Source: Aphis gossypii (Eukaryota > Arthropoda > Insecta > Hemiptera > Aphididae). Taken from it: 64,000 bases of DNA. This document shows positions 41,288 to 53,300 of this stretch, piece by piece (position 1 is the first letter of the stretch; each line of letters starts with the position of its first letter). The position numbers and the translations under genes were made by a program. Below the pieces are notes generated by a model. It saw only the letters and a program-made list of their open reading frames with translations. It was not told the DNA's origin and did no database searches. Location of the stretch: NCBI RefSeq assembly GCF_020184175.1, contig NC_065530.1, forward strand, positions 57,885,260-57,949,259. The letters run 5' to 3'.

Positions 41288-43726
41288 TTATTTGGAGGTA
41301 AGATCTTGAAATCTTACACATATGGTTGTCATAAAACGTCTAAGAACACCTTTAGCTCGATTCTGCCATTCATTAATTTTTTTTATGTTTGATTCAACTA
41401 TAAAATAATAAATCAAATTAATGAATATTACTCAATGGTATTAAGAAATAAATATTTTGATCTTACATAAATGAGATCCTCCATTGCATTTAGTCTGAAA
41501 ATAAAATAAAATTGGATTTAATTTTGTAAATAATAAGAAATTTTAACTCATTTTTGTAGGTATTTTAGATGTTTATAAATTATGACACAAATTTAAATTG
41601 TAGACCTAAGTGAAAGCTCTTATCCCTTTTCATAAAAATCTGACTTCAAAACTTGCAAGTTATCCTTATTAATTTATAACAAATGTATACATTCAATCCT
41701 TTTGGAAAATCTTATTCTGAAGTTTAAGAGGAGATAATGGTATGGTTTACTTTATTATTGTTACATTAATTTTATAAATCAAAATTGAAGTTTCACTAAT
41801 TAATGTCTTCTTTGATCAAGTTAATCATAGATAGTACTTATTAAAATCAAATATTATCATTGTATATATGTTTAATTTATTATTTAATGTATAATGTTTA
41901 TAGTATACATAGTATGACAGCTCAGAAAACCATATTCAGTAAAAGCATTTTATGTATTCATTTAAATATGCTACTGATTTCTATTAGGTATTTAAAATAA
42001 TATCATTAAATGCGGCCAAAGGAGACGTGTGTAGAACAACAATGTTTGAAAATATATTCAAACTTGTAATACTAGAAATGGATTGTCTCAATCCATATAT
42101 CAAGTTAAATGACAACATTCTAGATCTATAATAGCACATACAAATAATAATCGTATTATCCAATGCTTAACTATAGCTATATAGGAAATGAATTGTGAAT
42201 ATAAAAGTATTTTTAATAAGGATACTAAATATCTAATTAAGCTTTGTGTATGCAATGTTCTCACTACTTACATGCATAGGTACCCCAACAAGAATTATAA
42301 TTTAAAATAGGTAATATGTTAGGGTGATAATATGGTTGAGTAGTAAGGTATAACACTAAATTAGTTATTATTGTCAATCTTAATAGCCTTATGATCTTTT
42401 TTTTCAGGCACGGGTCATTCATATAAGTCATTGCCGTGTTTCGGATCATAACATTAAATAACAGCAACAGCAACCATATAATATGATAGTATCCATATAA
42501 TGTTTAACTCATTATATTAAACATGACACATACAAATCATGTGTAATCAGAGCAAAATGCAAACAAATGTTATAGCGTTAAATTAAAAATGTAGCATTTA
42601 AAAGACTTAAAAAGGGGGTAGCCGATCAAAAAGATAATTTATTAAACTTTTCTTAACATTGTTTAAAGTGGCAAAACCCAGAACCTATTCAACTGTTTCT
42701 GAATGAAATGTCAATCATTTAATACATCACAGATATTAATACTAAATAGTGTTCTAGTCAAGGGACTGATTAATGATACTTGAGCGTTATAACTGTAATA
42801 CTTAATAGTATGTAGTTACGTAAGTATTAGGTACCATTGTTCGTTGTGCTGCTTCGACTTTGGCGGTCTCAATTATGTCATCTACAAACACATTGGCAGC
42901 CGCCACCAACTGTGGATCGTCAATGGACTCGTGCATTACAGTCATGGCGATGTCTGCGGAGTAGAGCCTACCGTTTGAAGTATAATAACAATGTATTATT
43001 CAATTATAGTTTACAAGGCGGTGAAACGGGATAGAAATATTAAGTTTCAGTTTTGATTGAAATATTTAAATACACAATTAAGCAGTAAGTCGTAAAGGAT
43101 AAGGCTAGCTATACAAATTGAAACATTTAATCAATATAATCTATTAATTTCATCATAATAATCGTCATAAATTATTATGTTATCAAATTACAAATTATTT
43201 ATTATTATAATTATTATTATTATTGACTATTATTATCATTGCTATTATTATATAGCTGCCTATATTAACATTGACGGAATATCTCTTTAGTTCCACACAC
43301 GGTTTAAGATAGACTATCTAGATAGTCTAAGATAGTCTATCTTAAACCGTGGTTCCACAAAACATTTGTTCCAACAGTCATCTGTTCCAAACTCTTTTAG
43401 AACAAACGACCGTTAGACTATTAGAGTGATTTTTTTTATAGAAAAATCATTATTTTTTTAAAACTATTAATACTTTAAACATCGTTTTTGGAAACAATGA
43501 CCTAGGAATAAATATAATTTAAGTAAGAATTATGTTATAATTCATAGCTTTAATGGAATAAATATGTATTTACAATAATAATAATATGCTTTTTTAATAA
43601 ATACACAAAACAGTCGATACACCATACATCATAAACCGTGCATAATTATTATTTATTAGTTTATTACTTACAACTCGGTGGAGCGGTGTACCGGTACGAC
43701 GGTACACGCAAATCGATGCAATGCAT
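41288..43726 (-). CDS. Small gene with amphipathic helix, possible A-kinase-anchoring protein
   Basis: Three exons join in phase on the minus strand: 42953-42835, 41494-41467 (28 nt) and 41397-41288. The frame runs IAMTVMHESIDDPQLVAAAN, then VFVDDIIETAKVEAAQ, and ends VLRRFMTTICVRFQDLTSK. The segment DPQLVAAANVFVDDIIETA has hydrophobic residues on one helix face, with the spacing seen in PKA RII-binding helices; that function is only inference. An upstream exon at 43726-43672 supplies an ATG (MHCIDLRVPSYRYTAPPS) and joins in phase to give about 95 residues. A second in-phase candidate exon lies at 49088-49059. The donor at 42834 (gtacct) is weak; gtaact at 42819 would also keep the frame. I do not recognise a named orthologue. 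The terminal exons are well supported; the start is uncertain. Confidence 0.6.
41495..42834 (-). other. Intron of the 41.3-43.7 kb minus-strand gene
   Basis: This AT-rich intron shows no feature beyond short low-complexity runs. Confidence 0.5.
43298..43351. mobile_element. 54-bp perfect hairpin with 8-bp target duplication
   Basis: The 21-base arms cacggtttaagatagactat(c) at 43298-43318 and its exact reverse complement at 43331-43351 enclose a 12-base loop. The element is bracketed by a perfect direct repeat gttccaca (43290-43297 and 43352-43359). That is the footprint of an insertion with an 8-bp target duplication, as for hAT elements. It is far smaller than ordinary MITEs. Confidence 0.75.
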
Positions 43727-44605
43727 TATAAATTATATGTATAGGTACCTAACTTTTGTACGGAGAAGTGGGATAAGATGAAAGGAACCCAATAATCTAT
43801 GAACAACAAATCGGTGCAATTTATAATGCCCAAAAATTAAAACTCAAGCCTGCTAAACAGAAGTTTATATTGCCACAGCACGAATTAAGATTTCTTAATT
43901 CGTGATAAATATCATATGCCAAACCACCTATTAGCGTAAAACATAAATATTGATTAGGTACCTACAACCTACCAGCTGTCCTACCTATATAATACTTGTT
44001 ATAAATAGTATTTCGGTTGCAATAAAATAATAATAAAAACAATTAAAACGTAAATATTTATTAAAATATTAATACAAAAGAATAGGTACACCAAAAATAT
44101 CTCGAGAGGGTGGTATATATTTTCATACTTATTAGGAGTTTATTGATAGAAACTTTTACTTTATGAAAATATGCTTAATCATTTTCTTGAAAGTTTTTTT
44201 TTTGTTTTATGGGGGGGAGCCCTAAAACTCCCCTTCTTATGTTATTGTCGTTTAATAGATATAATAACAAAAATAACGAATTAAAAATCATCCAAATCAA
44301 AGGATAAGGAATCATATATGACGTGATCATTATATCAATCACTTCAAAACAACATTAATTTATTTTATTGAGCTATTAAAACAGTCTGTAACCAAATACT
44401 CTTAAATGAAAATCATATTATTGTCATATTGTATAGGATCCAGTACCAGCAGATCCATGGACAGGTATTTTCAATGACACTATTGAGCCACAAGTATGTA
44501 AGTAGAATATAAATAGCGGTTCTGCTGCCCCCGCGCACACCTCCACCCCATCACCGGCTCGTACTTCTACCCTAGCGCCGTATAGCTCGTCCTTCCCCCC
44601 AACGC

Positions 44606-44763
44606 ACATCTCCATCCTCACCTCCACCTATCACTTCATCGCTCCAACACTATACCTGTTGTCATATATATATTATTGTATGTATCATATTATTATTGTA
44701 CACATATATGACAACGATTTTTACATGCAATCTGTATATATGTATATTCGAGACATGTGCACA
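44606..44763 (+). repeat. Direct repeat, left copy
   Basis: The sequence catctccatcctcacctcca, then tatcacttcatcgc, cctgttgtcatatatat and atgacaacgatttttacatg, through ttcgagacatgtgc, is repeated in the same order at 46184-46428. A shorter atattattgtacac unit is also repeated inside. The pair is 1.6 kb apart. The class is unknown. Confidence 0.75.
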
Positions 44764-45809
44764 AGAGTTTATTACTAGTGTTGTTTTAACCCTATGTCGG
44801 TAACCTTGACTATTGTTCACTGAATTTATATTTATTTTGGAATTTATACATTTTATTGTATTCACTTTAAAATATTTGGTCTACATAGGGTGATTAGCAA
44901 AAAATATATAATATTCTGGGATAGAATCGAACCGGTATTTGTAAAAACTTAACCAAACATATTTTCCCCACTTTGATTCTATCCTATTGTGAGATATTAT
45001 CAAAACTGATGTATTTAAAGAAATATACATGGGTAATATAAAAAGAATTGTTAAGATAGGCGGTCGTTCTGTATATATGTATATAATACCACCGTACCTA
45101 CTAGCGAGTGGCGTTGCTATACATTTTCGAAAATCAGGTATATTTATACCATATCATTGTATATCATTGTTATATTATCGATCCGTATGTGATTTCGATG
45201 GTCTTTGAAAACTATTATCAAGATCGCATTCTAAGAAAAAGACGGACATTTTTTCAAGGTAAAAACGTACACTCCCTACCAGTGGGGGTTGTTATGTACA
45301 TTTTACGAAAAGCAAACATAGTTTTCGATTATTCAGTCTTATATTTTCCCGCGTATAAACCTGTACAAGATTGCTTCAGCTAACCAAAAATTCACCAAGT
45401 CCAAGCTGTTAAACGTAAGTAGGTATTTGGTTTTACAATAATAATTAAAATATTTTACAAGTATACATAATCTAATTCTTAGATGACGAACAACTATGAA
45501 GAATATAATATTCGAGAAATTATCGATGAAGTACCTGTTTCCCAATATCGATGTCCTCAAGTATAAGCGACCTATATAGTGTCATAGTAAGTTGTTAGTT
45601 TTAAGAGAATAAAATTATTATTTTTTAGAAATTAAATTAATTGTTATTATTTAGACTCCACCGGCAGCTTTTTCCTATGAATCATCGATGTCACCAAGCA
45701 TGTTACACAGCTTCCGCTAAAGACACCTCGCGAGTTCTATAATCTGATCATTGGAATAATAAAACAACGCGACTACGCGAGACCAAGTATTTTTCCTGGG
45801 GCGAGGATA

Positions 45810-45945
45810 AGGACAAAATGCTGCATTGAATATGGTCATGAAGAGGTATGAAAATAATATCACCGCTGCTTTCGACGACTGGAGGAATAGGTAACGAGGA
45901 GGAAAATGCGGCATTAAACATGGTTATGGACATGTATGAGGGTTA
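45810..45945 (+). pseudogene. Degraded coding trace with internal direct repeat
   Basis: Two segments, about 45817-45855 and 45902-45938, both read NAALNMVM followed by KRYE or DMYE in the plus strand. The first runs on to a stop after NNITAAFDDWRNR. No intact frame spans both. This may be a remnant of a duplicated exon or transposon open frame. The family was not recognised, and the reading rests only on the repeated peptide. Confidence 0.3.
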
Positions 45946-46183
45946 GGGATTGTTAAGTATTGTACAGTTGTAATATACATATTTTTCTCATTTATATAAT
46001 TGACTTATTATTTTAACTTAGTATTTCAATATTTCAAACATTCTGGTTAAAATGGTATATGAAAACGGTTCTCTACGAATATAAGCCCTGTCATTTATTG
46101 TTACAATGGGTATTGTGTTATACGATCGCCATATAATGCAGGTATTTGTAGGTCATCCCATAAGATGATGGTCATTGTCAAGG

Positions 46184-46428
46184 ACATCTCCACCCTCATC
46201 TCCACCCATCACTTCATCACCCCAATACTACACCTGTTGTCATATATTATCACTGAGATAGATAAGATATACCTATATATCTTATCTATCTCAGTGTATA
46301 TTATATATATATTATTGTACACAGCATATTATTGTACACTCCATATTATTGTACACATCATATTATTTTACACATATATGACAACGATTTTTACATGCAA
46401 TCTGTATATATATTCGAGACACGTGCAT
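46184..46428 (+). repeat. Direct repeat, right copy
   Basis: This copy matches 44606-44763 in block order (acatctccaccctcatctcc, atcacttcatcacc, cctgttgtcatatat, atgacaacgatttttacatg, ttcgagacacgtgc). It is longer because it carries a 46-bp hairpin insertion and extra atattattgtacac units. The left copy therefore acts as an unoccupied reference for the hairpin. Confidence 0.75.
46251..46296. mobile_element. 46-bp perfect hairpin with 8-bp target duplication
   Basis: The 21-base arms (46251-46271 and 46276-46296) are exact inverse complements around a 4-base loop. The left arm begins cactgagatagataagat. The flanks at 46243-46250 and 46297-46304 are both tatattat. The paralogous repeat at 44.6 kb lacks the insert. 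The AT-rich flank weakens the duplication slightly, but presence in one copy and absence in the other supports insertion. Confidence 0.7.
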
Positions 46429-46519
46429 CTTGGTTTTTTTTACCGCGATAAAAAGGGTCGTTTAATATTTAAAATCATTATCGTTACGCAATTTCGTAAA
46501 AATTTAAAATTCAAATGCA

Positions 46520-47270
46520 CTTAAAATTTTCCCTATAGGCTATAATGATGCTTCAATTTAATTTAATTTAAAGGAGTACCATAATTAAAACCAAGATATA
46601 TTTTTCTCTGAGTGAAGTTTTCTCTATAGCTACTTGAAAAAAAACTTAGTGTTGAATTGAATTTTTTCCTTAGATATAAACACAAAAAATTTTATGATTT
46701 TTCAACTTCAAAATTACTTGGAAATTTTCGCGTTTTGACATATTTCGTAAACATTTGAACTATAAACGCTTATAAAAAAAATTGTGACCAACGATTTTTG
46801 AATTTTTTTTAACTACAATAAGTACAACTTATTAGGAACCTTGTATTAAATTTTCAAGTTTTTTTTTATCATCCAAAATTTTTTATTCAATTTATCGACA
46901 TTTCAAAAAAAATTCTCAGAAAAATTGAAAATTTCAGTTGTCTATAAATAGCTAAAAAAAGTCAAAATATTTTGAAAATTTAACTGTATATAGATAATAT
47001 TAATATAAACATTTGGTGAAAATTTCAAGTATTTACAGTGATTAGTTTTAAAGTTACAATCATATAAGAAAACCGATTTGGTCGAAAACTGGTTTTGCTT
47101 GAAAATTCCTGTTGTTCCGTCATTATTTTTTTGTTTTTCTCAATTTGTTTGAAAACTGTTGGAAAATGTTTAATTTTGACCTCTATAATGCATCAAGGAA
47201 ATCCACTCTGCCATCGGAAACCATCCCCGAAGTTTGAAATTGAAGCATTATTTCGACAAGTTATAAGAAA
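46520..47270 (-). repeat. Dispersed repeat family R1, copy b
   Basis: On the minus strand it reads through acttgtcgaaataatg, ttcaaacttcggggatggtt, tgcattatagaggtcaaa and caaggttcctaataagttg. This is the same block order as copies a and c. No coding capacity or terminal inverted repeat was found. Confidence 0.85.
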
Positions 47271-48159
47271 ATAATAATATAATACATAATATAATAACAA
47301 ATTAATAAAAATTAATAATAATAATTTTGAGATTGGCCATCATATTTTGATGTGTCCTATCTCATTGTACCACTCACACACTTCATGAATTTAACTAATA
47401 AAATAAGTTACCTAGTAAAATTATCTTGTTGAAGTTGTAAAGTACTTAATTTTGTATACTGGTAGTTAGTGGCTAATAGTTACCTATTCTAGTTAATTAC
47501 AAGAGAAACCATAATTTAGAAAACAATAGACGATTCAAAGATATCAGTCTTGTATTTAATTTTAAATTTAAAAGTAACAATAGATATCAATCAATACGAA
47601 TAAATACAACTTAAATCAAATATAATGTATAAGTAGCTTAATAATTTTAGTAGTTTTATTTTTCTAAATATTATTTATAGATTAATACTAAATAGTATTT
47701 AATAGTTATTGACATTCATATAATTATAACAAGTAATTATGAGTAAAAAAAATAAATAAAAGTGAATTTGAAAAAATAAAATAAAATAATAAGAAAAGCA
47801 AAATATATTTATTTTAATAAATTAGCAATTCAATTGGTCAATAAATATATGCAAATAATACAATTTTTTTATAATACAATAGAATGTAGGTTACTATAAT
47901 TAAATAGTAAAATATTGGGATGTTCAGCAAAAAATTATAATAGTAAAATTTCATGAATCATGAATACTAAACTACGGAATATGAATTAGGATTATTTATA
48001 AATTATAACAGCCCTATAATATAATAAAAATAAATTATTAACTATCAGTTATCACCAATTTAAACAAATGCTATTTTACTCTTTAATTTTGAAAAAAAAA
48101 ATGTTTTCTAAGTAGTAAGTACAGATAAACGAGTTAGTATTAAGAATATACATTTATTA

Positions 48160-48560
48160 ATCCCACGTCTGTATTTGACAAAAAATAGTAATTGATTCTC
48201 TGGATTATCTTGAATGTGGGACCCTCTAAAATTCTAGGGCAGTAGGCCTTTACAAGCTCTACAGTCCATCCCTGTCTCAAAGATACGAGTTACGACTGAA
48301 ACCAAGGCTACAATGGTTGATGGTTCACCGAACCCAGAACTAAACAACACTTCCATCACTAAATTATGATCAACGCGATAAAAAGCCTTGGTAAAATCCA
48401 TTTATATAACATCAACCTGAGAATGATTATTAAAGGCTATATATTATATAAGTATATATAAATATATAATTGGAAAAAACAAGGTGACAAGTGATCGTTG
48501 ACCAGTCAGAACGGAAACCGTGCTGTTCATCAATTAGTTTTGAATTGATGGAAGGTCTAA
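48160..48560 (-). pseudogene. Degraded LINE reverse transcriptase fragment
   Basis: Minus-strand translation gives LIDEQHGFRSDWSTITCHLV (about 48540-48470) and, in another stretch, MDFTKAFYRVDHNLVMEVLF (about 48405-48345). These correspond to the QHGFR..ST and DFTKAFD.VDH motifs of non-LTR retrotransposon reverse transcriptases. They are separated by an AT-rich insertion and stops. Neither the YADD motif nor element ends were found, so this is an inactive 5' or internal fragment. Confidence 0.75.
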
Positions 48561-49058
48561 TTGAATAATAATTAAACATAAATAATAATACTAATATAAT
48601 ATTAAATTATCACTATTGTACTGTACAATATCATTATTATCGTACCTTGTATCCTAGCACACTAACCAAATAGTGTATATTAATATTATTAGGTATAACA
48701 TTATTATAATATAATATTAATAATGTTATGGTCTAAGAATAGTATTAACAAATAAACAACAACACATTTCGTACTTATGTACCTTTTGAATAAAGTAAAA
48801 CAACAATTATGGCTTAAACTTGTAAGATAGACCAATGGTATATAAGTACTACAGTACAACCTGAAAAATAACAATATTCAATGAGTCTCCTACAAAATTA
48901 CTCACTTACTTTTAATTGTCTAACTATTGATCATCGCATTATTCGAGTTATATCTGTAATAAACGAGTTATTATAATAATATATGTTTTTAATATTTTAC
49001 ATTCGAAATAATATAAAGTATATTTTGTGGCGAATTTAATTGCTTTGTGGACTCTTAC

Positions 49059-49088
49059 CTTTAGAATCCGCCACAGAAGAGGAACGTT
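49059..49088 (-). CDS. Candidate 30-nt upstream exon of the 41.3-kb minus-strand gene
   Basis: A polypyrimidine tract and cttattttcag precede it and gtaagag follows it on the minus strand, so both splice sites are strong. The 30 nt enter with two bases completing a codon, encode RSSSVADSK and leave one base. That is the phase needed to join the exon at 42953, giving ADSKDIAMTVMHES. It competes with the exon at 43726-43672 for the same acceptor, suggesting alternative starts. No ATG-bearing exon further upstream was found. Confidence 0.5.
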
Positions 49089-49189
49089 CTGAAAATAAGT
49101 AATTATATCGAAATATTAATTAAATTTAAAAGGTTTACCTCAAATATGTAATTATAATTTTTTATTGATATATAGTTTATAAAAAAAAA

Positions 49190-49310
49190 AACGAAATAAA
49201 ATCGAAATTTTCTCATACCTATCTTATAAATAAAGCTAAAAGTGTTTAAAATAGTAATAATTTAAACATTTGTTAAAATTTTCAAGTATTTAGAGTATAT
49301 TCATTTTTTA
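49190..49310 (-). repeat. Fragment of dispersed repeat R1
   Basis: The sequence atcgaaattttctc through aaacatttgttaaaattttc and aagtatttagag matches the middle of R1 copy b in the same orientation. It is short and diverged. Confidence 0.45.
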
Positions 49311-50046
49311 ATTAAATAATAACAATAATTGTTTGAGGAAAATAATAAGTTATTTTACGTTTGAATATCGATCCTTAATTCGGACTTACTGGATACCATA
49401 CCCTGTATACGCAGTACGCACGCTTATGAGTAGAACAAGGACTTCCATGCATTCGCATATTTTTTCATAAAGACTCATTTTATCTTAATTGATAATCTGT
49501 AGATTAGATTACAATACAATAAAGCGATATCAAATTTAGTTAAAACTTATAGAAAGATAATATAAAATTATAAAAATTAAATATTTAAAAAAAAATGCAT
49601 AATTTTTAGAGCTATACATTTAAATGTATTAATTTTGATGAGAGCATATTATTTAACTGCATATTTTAAATTTTTTGATGCGGAAGTGCATATTTTTAAA
49701 TGCATATTTGATGATTTTTTAGTACATGAAAGTTCTTGCTCTACTTATGAGTTATGATTTATAAGTACTTATATTCTGTGTTCGTTAAGAGCATGACCAT
49801 TGAGTCGGTCGCGCAGCCGAAACAACTTTTTCCACCGTTCGCATTAAAAAGCTAATCCACTTTTGTACATGGACTGTTTGTCACATTAAGAGTATGATCA
49901 TTTGACAGTGTATGTTGTTGACATTTGGGTCAGCGCTGTATACCGATGACCAATTGTTTGGGCATTTGGGCATTGGGCAACCAATCAGAAGCTGTAACAG
50001 CCTCAAAATCGTCCACCACCAAGTCATAATCTTAACGTGCACGGAG

Positions 50047-50055
50047 TATATAAAA
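50047..50055 (+). promoter_or_regulatory. TATA box of the PARP-family gene
   Basis: TATATAAAA lies 267 bases upstream of the start codon at 50314, next to CpG-containing sequence (gtgcacggagtatataaaa). A TATATAAG at 59552 sits at a comparable place upstream of the related exon at 59697. Motif match only. Confidence 0.45.
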
Positions 50056-50313
50056 TAACATTAATATTTTAGAATGTGATGTAGTTAAAAAAAATGTTCA
50101 TGATCCACAATTTGAGAAAGAAATTCCTTGTTTTGACATCAAATCCTTTCGTTTAAATGTGAACCATCAAATGTCTATGAACAAAATTATTGTGCTTATA
50201 TACGTTTATCATTTTGAGTTTTAGTTTTCAGTAAAAATAAAGGATCACGTATTAAATGTTCAAATCATGATTATAAAAATTTAATGTTTTCACAGGGATT
50301 CTATACAACGACA

Positions 50314-53300
50314 ATGTTTTCAAGTGATAGTAGCAGTATAACACACACTAGTGCGTCGGAGTTTACAGCGCAAGCTGTAGTCCATATTTTGGAACGTACT
50401 TCAAAGTTGTCACTCGTCCACTACAATGGCGTGGATCGTCCGTTTCTTGGCGAGTTAAGCACCGACGGCGATAATGAAATTAAACAGCTTGTACAAACAA
50501 CATTTCCCAACGTGAGTAATACTACGAATGACCAAAAAATTAATACTTATTAGTATTAAAGTTTGTTATTTATTAGTATATTGATTTTAAATTAACTTTT
50601 TAGAGTTATACAATAAAATACACATAAAACTAACTACTCACTACTGAATGAATTGGCGCACATTATACAACTATATAAGTAGGTGTAAAATGGGAGTTCT
50701 AGAACCTGAGCCCCTGAGGGCCTGAGCCGCCGTCGTCCCCACATCCCACCACCGCACCCGTCCACGCCATAAACCGCCACATCCCGCCACTGGGTAAACA
50801 GTAAAAAAGTCCGGGGGAAAAAAGACCGAGGAAAAAAGTCCGAATAAACGGAAAAAAAGTCCGAGAAAAAATAATTTAAAAATAATATTATTTATTAGGT
50901 ACACATAATTATTAATTATATTAGAGTACATATTATTATAAGTTAATTGTCACATGTAATTTATACCATAATTGTTACTACTCCCTACTCCTTTTTCGTA
51001 AACAATGTGATATATTTTGTAATATCAGATCGACTGGTTCGTTATCTGCAGATCGTTGATATAATATTTGAAGACGGTGTTCCAAAGTATTTTCTTTCCT
51101 TTTAGATGTTAGCCCAATATCATTTATTTCTATTTTTGCGATATCGACACTTATTTCCTGTCGTATTTTATCAATCAGCTTCCATATCGTAGGATGATTA
51201 TGCCCCACTACATGTTTAAATCTGTTATTCCAGCTCTCACAAATGTTGTTTGTACGATGTTCCCCATTTAATGTCGATTCGTGCACCTTCCATATCTCTG
51301 GTGGATACATCGCTTTAATTCGACGTAGTTTTATACATTCGCCCGAACCAACTTTTTTATACGTACCCGTGACGTATGTACAATCAAAGTACTCCAGCAA
51401 CTCATCAGCTTCTGGTGGAACAACAGTTTTTAAATAGTTCATACCTTCATAAATTTTGTGTAGTGGTAAAAAAGCTAGTCCATCTAACATCCCGCAAAAA
51501 TGACTAAAACTGTCGTTATTTGTATACAACTTCTGTAACCCTAGATTTTGTATTTTTCGGTACGTATTTTGACAAAGGTGATAAAAACATCCTCTTATTT
51601 CTAATTCAAATCCAATTATTTCACGAGCAGCCTGGATAGTCGCTTGCTCAAAGTCAATATGTAACACTTTTGGATCAGGAAAAAAATTACGTTCAGCACA
51701 TTTCTCGTATAAAATACTAAACATTTTTTTATAAGTACTTTTTGTTTTTCTTTCTAATAAACAATAAACAGCGGTCACAAATACGTCTCTTTTTTTTACT
51801 CTTATAACATATAGTTGTAAAAAATGTTCAGGACTCAAAGAAAAGTTACCATCACAAAACCAATTATTTGCATCAGTGATATATCGCAAACCATTATCCA
51901 AAGAAAAAATAATTACTCGTTCATCAGAATCAGGTCCACTATCGTACAATAAAAAGGGTTCATTTTTATATAATTTCCAATCACCAGTTATACTTAGCTC
52001 TGATAGATTTTGAGGTTTTTTTGGATACATTTGACCTTTACAATTACGCAATGTTCTTTTTATAGTGCTTTCTTTTGGCAAGGATTTCAGAGCTTCTCTT
52101 GGCAAATTATTGACTACTTCCGCAAAAACTTGAGAAGGTGTATTTGTTGACATTATAAATCGGTTTTTCATTTCTTCCTTTGCTTTTTCAACAATGCCGA
52201 TGTGTAGATCACCAGCATGAGAATGCTCCACATCTAAGCTTGGATTCTTTAAATCTGTTTATATAAATGTATTTTTTACATATAATATAAATTGATTACA
52301 AAATTTGTATGCTTCAATAAATTAGCAACATTGTGTTTTAAATTGTTGAGTTGCATCACAGACATTCTGACACTTTCACTAGTGTTGTTTTCAGTCGAAA
52401 AATCAATAATTATGAGTTTTTCTATTTTTGATCCTTCATTGAAATAATTATAAAATTATTACACATATAATTAAAAACATGTTAACAATCACAACATCAC
52501 AATTTCAAACTTCGGGGGTGGTTTCCGATGGAAAAGTGAATATCCTTGGTGCATTATAGAGGTAAAAAGTAAACATTTTCCAACAGTTTTCAAATAATCG
52601 AGAAAAACAAAAAAAAAATGACGGAAAAACGGAATTTTTACGCAAAACCAGTTTTCGTCAAAATCGAATTTTTTATTTTGCTATAACTCAAAAACTAATC
52701 GATTTAAATACTTGAAATTTTCACCAAATGTTTATGTTAGTGTTATCTATATACAGTTAAATTTTCACAATATTTTTGACCTTTTTTAAGTTATTTATAG
52801 ACCACTGAAATAGTGAAATTTTCGATTGTTATGCGAATTTTTTTTTGAAATGTCGGTAAAAATTTTTGGATGACCAAAAAAACTTGAAAATTTAATACAA
52901 GGTTCCTTATGAGTTGTTCTTTTTGTAGCAAAAAAAAATTAAAAATCGTTAGGCACTATTTTTTTTTATAAGCGTTTATAGTTCAAATTTTTACGAAATT
53001 TGTCGAAAACGCGAAAATTTGCAAGTAATTTTGAAATTGAAAAATCATAAAATTTTTTGTGCTAATAACTATGTAATGAAAATACAACACTAAGTTTTCC
53101 TTCAAATATCTATAGAGAAAACTCGAAGCATCAGTACCTATAAGAAAAATTCCTATCAATATTTTAAAGAATCTTCACCTAAACCGCCAATATAGCCTTA
53201 TTATGATTAATAATTACCTAATGACTATTGAGTTATTTAAGTATTGACTAGTAAACGTTAAGTACCTATGTTAAAAAAAAAAAAAACGAAAATTTAATGT

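Larger units (their letters stand above)
43727..49058. other. Repeat-rich region, possibly the 5' intron of the minus-strand gene
   Basis: No complete gene was seen. Contents annotated separately are a direct-repeat pair (44606-44763 and 46184-46428), a second mini-hairpin (46251-46296), an R1 copy (46520-47270) and a LINE reverse transcriptase remnant (48160-48560). Faint coding traces near 45480-45560 and 45810-45945 carry stops and frameshifts. Confidence 0.5.

Noticed and set aside
44926..44945. tRNA T-loop-like sequence (ggttcgattc) on the minus strand
   Set aside because: No matching D-arm, anticodon arm or acceptor stem could be folded around it.
49935..50037. Minus-strand frame reading DLVVDDFEAVTASDWLPN upstream of the PARP gene
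   Set aside because: It is only about 33 codons between stops, has no splice sites that join it to a neighbour, and overlaps the putative promoter.
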